Of a stretch of 18,618 nucleotides of DNA, positions 13,772-18,618 are shown piece by piece. How positions within the stretch are numbered: position 1 is the first letter of the stretch; every line of letters begins with the position of its first letter. A program made the position numbers and the translations under genes. Below the pieces are notes generated by a model. The model made no database searches and was not told where the DNA came from. It was given only the letters and a program-made list of their open reading frames with translations. Origin of the DNA: JAPEKQ01 sp964597945 (lineage in GTDB: Bacteria > Joyebacterota > Joyebacteria > Joyebacterales > Joyebacteraceae); the NCBI GenBank assembly GCA_964597945.1, contig CAZRAD010000040.1, forward strand, positions 1 through 18,618. The letters are read 5' to 3'.

Positions 13772-14575
13772 TCAGGAGTCTCCTCCCCTGTCCGATCCGG
13801 GCTCGCCGCCCGTGACGTTGTCGGAGAGAGCGCGCACGATGCTGTCGACATCGACGGTCGATGTCAGGTCGGTGAACGCATCCTCCAGCGACGCCTGATG
13901 GGTCAGGACCTTGAGTTCGTCGACCGCGCCGTCGGCAACGATCTCGCCGCGGTTGATGATGACGACACGGTCGCAGATCCGTTCCACGACCTCGAGGATG
14001 TGGGAGCAGTAGAAGATCGTCTTACCACGCGCCGCCAGGTCACGGAGCAGCTCTTTGAGGACGAGCGCTGTGTTCGCGTCGAGTCCTGACAGCGGCTCGT
14101 CGAGGAACAGAATGCTCGGGTTGTGGATGAGCGCGGCGGAGATGAGGACCTTCTGGCGCATGCCGCGGGAGAAGGACGTCATCAGTCGGTCGGTGGCGTC
14201 GGCGATCCCGAAGTGTGAGAGGAAGCGGTCGGTGCGTCCGGCGGCGAGTTCCGGATCGAGATGGTAGAGGTTCCCGACGAGCGCCAGATACTCGCGTGGG
14301 GTGAGGTTCTCATAGAGCGCCCCCGTCTCCGGGACGAACCCGATGCGCATCTTCGCCTCGACCGGACGCTCGGCGACGTTGATGCCCTCGATGAGCGCTG
14401 TGCCCTCGGTCGGCATGAGCATTCCGACCGCCATCTTGACGGTGGTCGTCTTGCCCGCGCCGTTCGGACCGAGATAGCCGCAGATCTGGCCGTGTGGAAT
14501 GGTGAGGTCGACACCTCGAACCGCATCGACCGTGTCGAACCGTTTCGTGAGGTTCCTGAATTCGATTGCGTGCAC
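13772..14575 (-). CDS. ABC transporter ATP-binding protein
   Basis: A 267-residue ATPase of the CcmA/NatA-type exporter group. In order it shows Walker A GPNGAGKTTT (about 36-45), the Q-loop region IGFVPETGALYENLT in which Glu stands where many ABC proteins have Gln (common in this subgroup), the signature FSRGMRQK, Walker B ILFLDEPLSGLD, and the H-loop His in YCSHILEV. The C-terminal extension of about 45 residues is acidic. The start codon is GTG at 14575 with GGGAGAG about 6 nt upstream. It lies 17 nt after the glycosyltransferase gene and 2 nt before the permease, so it should energise that permease. Confidence 0.93.
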   Translation of the reverse strand: MHAIEFRNLTKRFDTVDAVRGVDLTIPHGQICGYLGPNGAGKTTTVKMAVGMLMPTEGTALIEGINVAERPVEAKMRIGFVPETGALYENLTPREYLALVGNLYHLDPELAAGRTDRFLSHFGIADATDRLMTSFSRGMRQKVLISAALIHNPSILFLDEPLSGLDANTALVLKELLRDLAARGKTIFYCSHILEVVERICDRVVIINRGEIVADGAVDELKVLTHQASLEDAFTDLTSTVDVDSIVRALSDNVTGGEPGSDRGGDS

Positions 14576-14592
14576 GTGCTCTCCCTGATGTT

Positions 14593-16371
14593 TCAGTGGC
14601 TGTTGCTTCCTGATTCCCCCGCTCCGGCTTCGCGCGTCTCAGCGATCATCCGGAGAGCCGCCTGTGCGACCGCCGCCAGCTCGGGCGGGGCCGGCGGGTC
14701 CGCCGTGAGGACGCGTCTCGCCGCGTCCGCGGCTGCGGCCGGACGACCCAGTTCGTGATGGGCGCGCGCCAGCGCCAGTGATGCTTCGTGGTACCCGGGG
14801 TGGATCTCGACCGCCCTCTCCAGGTGCTCAGCGGCCTCCTCCGGCCGTCCAAGCTCGAGGAGCGACAGGCCCAGGTTGTACCGCGCGGAGAGGTCGGTCG
14901 GACTGATCCCGACGGCCGCCGCGAACTCGCGGGCGGCTCCCTCCATGTCCCCGCGCGACCCCAGCAGCGCGCCGAGCGTGTTGTGCATGGGCGCGGCGCC
15001 GAACTCGATCGTCCGGATGTTGACGGCTGCGCCGAGGAGGACGAGCGCGGCCAGGATCGGCACGAGTGTTCTCCAAGCGCGTGCGCGGGCGGTTCGCCAG
15101 AGCCACGTGAGCGAGAACCCCGCACCGACGAGAAGCGGGGGCACGACGGCGAGACGGTATCTCGCCGTGATGAAGAAGGGAACGACCGAGACCATGAAGA
15201 CCGTTCCGAAGAGGATAAGAAGACCGACTCTCCGCCTGTCGCTCCAGGCCAGCGCGAGCCCGAGCAATCCGAGGGGCGCGATGAGCGCGAAACGAGACGG
15301 GCTGAAACGCAGGACGGGCGCGAATTCCGACACGAAGTTCATGTCATAGTGGTTCGGGATCTCGAAGTGATTCCAGAACAGAACGAGTTTGCGTGCCGTG
15401 AGTCCGAGAAAGGCGCCGGGGTGCGTCCTGATGAAGCGGAACGCCTGACGCGCCCAGAAGTCGGACACCGCTCCGTCCGACAGGGTTCGGCCCTCTGCCC
15501 TCTCCGCTGCTCTCTTCGACGCCACGCGAAGGTCGAACCGCATGTCGGGCGGGACGCTGAACACGCCCTGCGCGCCCTCGTGGTTGCCGATGTACAGATT
15601 GATCCCGCCGTTCGATGAGATCGGGATCAGGTCGCCGGATGCGCGCCAGTTGTGAATGGTTGCCGGGAGCACCACAGTTCCCGCGACGATGAAGAACAGC
15701 ACGGCGAGGAGCGCAGCGGGACGATATCCGAGAGCCCGCCGGCCGCGGTCCGACCGACGCGGCCCGTCCCGCTTGACGGGGCGGCGCATCACCGCGTGCA
15801 CCCACAGGCTGCCGAAGGGGGCGAACAGGAGAAGATTCGGCTTCCCCAGCGACGCGATGCCCAGGAGCACCGCGGCCGCGACCACGTGCGACGCGCGGCC
15901 GCTTCTCTGCGCCGTGAGGAGCATGATGAGGCAGCCCTCCACAGCTGCGATCACGATCGTGATCTCCAGAAGTTCGGCCTCAAAGAAGAGAAACGGCGCA
16001 TAGGCAGCGGCGAGGAACGCCGCCACCAGACCGGCCGTCCTCCCGACGCTGAGTCGTCCGAGGACGAAGATGAGCGGGATCGACGCGATGCCGATGAGTG
16101 CCTGCACTATCCGCACGGGCGCGAGACCTGCGCCGAAGACGCGTTCCACGAGCGCGAGGAAGAACGGATAGAACGGACACGAGTGGAAGAAGGCGTGCGA
16201 CGGGACCGCGATGCCGTCGAGGATGCCGCGCGCCCGATCGAGATAGACCGCGGGGTCGCCGGTCACGACCTCATACAACAGGTGACCGCTGATATCGTGA
16301 AGGAACAGGACCCTGAGGATGACGCCGAGGAGGACGGCCGCCGAGAGGAAGCCCGCATCGCGCTTCGTCAC
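14593..16371 (-). CDS. GT-C family glycosyltransferase with C-terminal TPR domain
   Basis: A 592-residue membrane protein. The first 450 residues or so carry many membrane helices. An early periplasmic loop contains GDPAVYLDRARGI (from residue 38), the acidic D..Y motif typical of GT-C enzymes (GT39/PMT_2/ArnT-like). These transfer sugars from polyprenyl-phosphate donors on the outer face of the membrane. A large extracytoplasmic loop carries SSNGGINLYIGNHEGAQG. After the last helix (PILAALVLLGAAVNI) come TPRs: GDMEGAAREFAAAVGISPTD, LSARYNLGLSLLELGRPEEA, AEHLERAVEIHPGYHEA. The start is GTG at 16371 in a GTGA overlap with the TonB-like gene, with GGGGAGG upstream. Acceptor and sugar are unknown; the TPRs may recruit a protein acceptor or partner. 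Confidence 0.8.
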   Translation of the reverse strand: MTKRDAGFLSAAVLLGVILRVLFLHDISGHLLYEVVTGDPAVYLDRARGILDGIAVPSHAFFHSCPFYPFFLALVERVFGAGLAPVRIVQALIGIASIPLIFVLGRLSVGRTAGLVAAFLAAAYAPFLFFEAELLEITIVIAAVEGCLIMLLTAQRSGRASHVVAAAVLLGIASLGKPNLLLFAPFGSLWVHAVMRRPVKRDGPRRSDRGRRALGYRPAALLAVLFFIVAGTVVLPATIHNWRASGDLIPISSNGGINLYIGNHEGAQGVFSVPPDMRFDLRVASKRAAERAEGRTLSDGAVSDFWARQAFRFIRTHPGAFLGLTARKLVLFWNHFEIPNHYDMNFVSEFAPVLRFSPSRFALIAPLGLLGLALAWSDRRRVGLLILFGTVFMVSVVPFFITARYRLAVVPPLLVGAGFSLTWLWRTARARAWRTLVPILAALVLLGAAVNIRTIEFGAAPMHNTLGALLGSRGDMEGAAREFAAAVGISPTDLSARYNLGLSLLELGRPEEAAEHLERAVEIHPGYHEASLALARAHHELGRPAAAADAARRVLTADPPAPPELAAVAQAALRMIAETREAGAGESGSNSH

Positions 16372-17597
16372 GGCCCCTCCCCTTCCGCGCTCTCAGTTCC
16401 CTCCGTGTTCTCGGCTCCCTCGGTGCTCTCAGTTCTGTGCGCGCTCTCGGGTTCCTCTGTGCTTGTGGCCACCGGCGCTTCATGGAGCGGGACAGGGAAG
16501 GCGATGCGTGCGGCGACCGGTTCGCCGTCGACCGTCGCCGGCGTGAACAGCCAGCGTGCGGCCGCGAACGTGAGATCGACCAGCGCGCTGCAATCGATGG
16601 TGTCACAGCCGTCCACGCGAACATCCTCGACTATCCCATCGGCGTTCACGAGGAGTTCGACGTTGAGGGTATCACCGCCGCCGGGAGGCGAGTCGACGTC
16701 CACGGTCTCCGGCCACGGTTCGATGTAGCTCGCGAGCACGGGCGGGACGAGCGTGACGACCGTGGAGTCGCCGCGTGCGACCACGGTCGTGTCATCGTCC
16801 GCGGTCTCGACGTCGCCGAGCGAGAGATCGGTCTCGGCGGGTGGAGGTGCGGTATCGACGAGCTGGATAACGCGAGTATAGGGTTCGGTCCGCGGGTCCG
16901 CCCCCGGGTCCGGCAGCGGAGGGAGCACATCGGTGTCTCCGACGGTCGGGTCGAGTGCGAGCGCGCGGGAGCGCTCGGCGGCGGCATCACCCCATGGAAC
17001 ATCGACGCGCTCGAACATCACAGCGAGACGGTGGAATGCGCGGGCCGCCTTGGGTGATGCGAGCCCCATCCGGTCGGCGTACGCGCGGTACAGACGGTCC
17101 GCTCGTCTGACCTCTCCCTCTTCATCACGACAGATGGCCAGTCCGAAGAGCGCATCCATCTGCGTCGGCGTGAGTTCGACCTCCGCCCCGTCCCCGTTCT
17201 CGATGGCCGTCACCGCGTCACGTCCTACGATCTGAGCGAATTCGGAGCGCGCCTCAACGAAGAGGCCGCGTCGAAGCAGCGTCGAGCCGAGGGCCGACCT
17301 GGCGGTCTCCCAGGTCGGACTCTCGCTGACGATGCCCCTGAGCTCCTTCAGGGCTTCGGCGCCGCGCCTCGAGTCCAGCAGCGAGAGTGCGTTCACCAGG
17401 CGTGCCTCAGGTGTCGACGGCGTTGTTCGGGAGGACGCGTCCCGGGGTCCGACGAACAGCATGGTGACCACTGAGAGCGCCAGAACGCCCCGGCGCCACG
17501 CGAGGGCTCGCAGGGCGGCCTGAGGCCGCGAAATCGCGGCTCTGTGTGTACTTCCCGGTATCAGATGAGAGAATCCCCGAGCCGCATACGAAGCCAC
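16368..17597 (-). CDS. TPR protein with TonB C-terminal domain and hexapeptide tail
   Basis: About 409 residues from the GTG at 17597. I preferred it to the frame-opening ATG at 17780, which would overlap the upstream gene by 100 nt. A hydrophobic segment (GVLALSVVTMLFVG, near 36-49) can act as signal or anchor. The N-terminal half is helical and TPR-like (ARLVNALSLLDSRRGAEALK, FVEARSEFAQIVGRD, ADRLYRAYADRMG). A Pro/Asp/Thr-rich linker follows. Then comes a TonB-type domain (LNVELLVNADGIVEDVRVDG, AAARWLFTPATVDGEPVAAR), which in the family contacts outer-membrane receptors. It ends in a Glu/Ser/Thr repeat tail encoded by an 18-bp tandem repeat. It overlaps the glycosyltransferase gene by 4 nt. 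No ExbB/ExbD is in view, so energy transduction is unproven. Confidence 0.75.
   Translation of the reverse strand: MASYAARGFSHLIPGSTHRAAISRPQAALRALAWRRGVLALSVVTMLFVGPRDASSRTTPSTPEARLVNALSLLDSRRGAEALKELRGIVSESPTWETARSALGSTLLRRGLFVEARSEFAQIVGRDAVTAIENGDGAEVELTPTQMDALFGLAICRDEEGEVRRADRLYRAYADRMGLASPKAARAFHRLAVMFERVDVPWGDAAAERSRALALDPTVGDTDVLPPLPDPGADPRTEPYTRVIQLVDTAPPPAETDLSLGDVETADDDTTVVARGDSTVVTLVPPVLASYIEPWPETVDVDSPPGGGDTLNVELLVNADGIVEDVRVDGCDTIDCSALVDLTFAAARWLFTPATVDGEPVAARIAFPVPLHEAPVATSTEEPESAHRTESTEGAENTEGTESAEGEGP
16387..16470 (-). repeat. 18-bp tandem repeat, four units plus a partial fifth
   Basis: Units at 16387-16404, 16405-16422, 16423-16440 and 16441-16458 follow the pattern GNGNTCTCNGNTNCNTNN on the plus strand, and a diverged partial unit runs to 16470. 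The period is six codons, so the encoded tail repeats imperfectly as EGTESA, EGAENT, HRTEST, EEPESA without a frame change. Confidence 0.75.
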
Positions 17598-17620
17598 GCT
17601 GGAGGCCTTCTCAGGAGCGT

Positions 17621-17632
17621 TGTCAATTGACA
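17621..17632. promoter_or_regulatory. Perfect 12-bp palindrome TGTCAATTGACA
   Basis: It lies in the 83-nt gap between the SatD-like gene and the chosen GTG of the TonB-like gene, 23 nt upstream of that start. It contains TTGACA on both strands, but no -10 box lies at the right distance on either, so it looks more like a binding site for a dimeric regulator than a promoter. Confidence 0.4.
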
Positions 17633-17680
17633 GGGGTTTACGTTCGGATTCACATGAGGACCGCCGGCTCGGGTTCACAG

Positions 17681-18406
17681 TCACTGTACGCCTCCCCGCT
17701 CGCTCTTCGTCGGAGGGGTTGCGCAGAGCGCAGAGAGTGATGCGCTGATGTGCCGCTCGGCGCTGTCGAGGTGCGGCCACCGGGCCGAGGTGAGGCTCTG
17801 GTTCACCGCCTGTCGTGAGATTCCGAGATGCGTGGCCACGTCCTGCTGCGTTCTCAGGGACTTGACGAGTTGGATGATCTGGCGCTGTCGCTCGGTCATC
17901 GAGTCGTACGCCTCGAGAAGGAGGTCGATGGCTGCAGCGAGGGCCTGCACGGCTCCCGGGCCGAGAACGCGAACCCGGGAGATGCGGTGGTCCGTCTCCG
18001 AGAGCCCGGCGCGAGCCGATGCGTCGGCGGCGTGTGCGCCGAGGACGGCGGTCTCGAGGTCGCGAGCCGGCGTGCGTGCAAGAGCGTCTTCCGGTCGTTC
18101 GCGGATCAGATCGTCCGGCATCGTCATCGTGACACAGAAGGTCGTGTGTTCAGGGCGCGCGGCCGCAGCGATTGCGAGCACGATGTCGACAACCCCCTCC
18201 GGCGCGTACGGTGTGACCGAGAGGACGCCGTCCGGAGCGACGACGACCGGCAGCGCCAGGAGCCGCGCCGAATGGGCGGCCAGTTCTCCGCTCGCGCGGC
18301 GCAGGAGATCGAGGGCCGCCGGGTCGGCGCGGCGGATACCGCTCGGGTCGCATATCTGCGCGGCCACAAGAAGAGCACACGTGCTCTGGCCCGATGCGCC
18401 GCTCAT
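17681..18406 (-). CDS. SatD-like protein with C-terminal helix-turn-helix
   Basis: A 241-residue cytoplasmic protein. The C-terminal 70 residues read SMTERQRQIIQLVKSLRTQQ followed by DVATHLGISRQAVNQSL and SARWPHLDSAERHI. This is a sigma-70-region-4/LuxR-like helix-turn-helix and matches the pattern at the end of SatD-family proteins, which have a nucleotide-cyclase-like N-terminal region. Here the N-terminal 160 residues are Ala-rich, with LLVAAQICDPSGIRRAD and APEGVVDIVLAIAAA. They follow the SatD layout only loosely, and the GDEF-like acidic motif usual there is missing. The ATG overlaps the folE2 stop (ATGA). The HTH is clear; the SatD assignment is tentative. It could regulate the operon through the palindrome 50 nt downstream of its own stop. 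Confidence 0.6.
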   Translation of the reverse strand: MSGASGQSTCALLVAAQICDPSGIRRADPAALDLLRRASGELAAHSARLLALPVVVAPDGVLSVTPYAPEGVVDIVLAIAAAARPEHTTFCVTMTMPDDLIRERPEDALARTPARDLETAVLGAHAADASARAGLSETDHRISRVRVLGPGAVQALAAAIDLLLEAYDSMTERQRQIIQLVKSLRTQQDVATHLGISRQAVNQSLTSARWPHLDSAERHISASLSALCATPPTKSERGGVQ

Positions 18407-18618
18407 CCGATCGTCCTCTCGACTGCGGCATAGACGTTGTGAGCGCTGACGCTCTCCAGACTCTCGGCATGGATGCGGTAGGAGCGTGCCCGCACGTCCG
18501 CCTCGAGCCTCTCGGCGATACAGCGCACCAGGTCCTCCGCGAAGACGGGACGCAGCGCGGCGCTCTCGATGACGGCCCGCTCGTCCTCCCCCGACAGGAG
18601 CGGATAGACGGGAGCGCT
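18403..18618 (-). CDS. folE2: GTP cyclohydrolase FolE2, C-terminal fragment
   Basis: Only the last 71 codons are present; the frame runs open to the window end and stops with TGA at 18405-18403, overlapping the next ATG by 4 nt. The peptide contains VYPLLSGEDERAVIESA, RPVFAEDLVRCIAERL and YRIHAESLESVSAHNVYA. These correspond to the conserved end of type IB GTP cyclohydrolases (FolE2), including the E-S-x-H/S-A-H-N element. FolE2 converts GTP to 7,8-dihydroneopterin triphosphate, the first step of folate and queuosine/preQ0 synthesis. It works with metals other than zinc and often replaces FolE under zinc limitation. The catalytic cysteine region is outside the window, so activity cannot be checked. 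Confidence 0.8.
   Translation of the reverse strand, partial: SAPVYPLLSGEDERAVIESAALRPVFAEDLVRCIAERLEADVRARSYRIHAESLESVSAHNVYAAVERTIG

Noticed and set aside
15652..16728. 358-codon plus-strand frame opposite the glycosyltransferase and TonB genes
   Set aside because: It spans two well-supported minus-strand genes and has a charged, low-complexity composition typical of a shadow frame.
17598..17780. Longer start of the TPR-TonB gene at 17780
   Set aside because: It would overlap the SatD-like gene by 100 nt and add a basic, low-complexity stretch; the GTG at 17597 is more plausible, though its ribosome-binding site is modest.

Overview
The window is GC-rich, gene-dense bacterial DNA from a Gram-negative, outer-membrane-bearing organism. 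It carries an LptE-type LPS-assembly lipoprotein, a FadL/OmpP1-type outer-membrane protein ending in an aromatic beta-barrel signal, and a TonB C-terminal domain. A NapC/NirT-like multiheme cytochrome, a glycyl-radical-type NrdD fragment and a DUF1858 redox protein suggest anaerobic or facultative respiration. Two secreted proteins end in the same tail (PVEESTWGGIKALYR). From memory, tails of this kind resemble those of uncultured phyla near the FCB group (Eisenbacteria/Krumholzibacteriota-like). That placement is a low-confidence inference, not something the sequence proves.

Positions 1-7099 (plus strand): the C-terminal helix-turn-helix of a Fis/NtrC-type regulator, lptE, holA, nth and a membrane-anchored multiheme cytochrome c follow one another with 4-nt overlaps or almost no gap, so they probably form one operon. 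A separate promoter then precedes the FadL-family porin gene, which ends at a textbook intrinsic terminator, followed by leuS.

Positions 7227-12027 (minus strand): mostly short envelope or secreted-protein transcription units. These are a secreted helical-repeat protein, a YfgM-like membrane-anchored TPR protein, and two adjacent paralogous secreted proteins, each with its own strong sigma-70-type promoter, leader and hairpin terminator. A two-gene unit for small anaerobic/redox proteins (DUF1858, then a stand-alone NrdD C-terminal domain) follows.

Positions 12120-18618 (minus strand): a tightly packed string reading folE2 (partial), SatD-like HTH protein, TPR-TonB protein, GT-C glycosyltransferase fused to TPRs, ABC ATPase, ABC-2-type permease. 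Gaps are -4, 83, -4, 17 and 2 nt, so this is probably one operon mixing folate/queuosine-precursor chemistry with envelope functions.

No tRNA, rRNA, insertion sequence, phage gene or CRISPR array was seen. The most interesting material is the duplicated tail-bearing secreted proteins with their elaborate promoter and leader regions, the stand-alone glycyl-radical-like domain, and the cytochrome with a CX4CH heme site.
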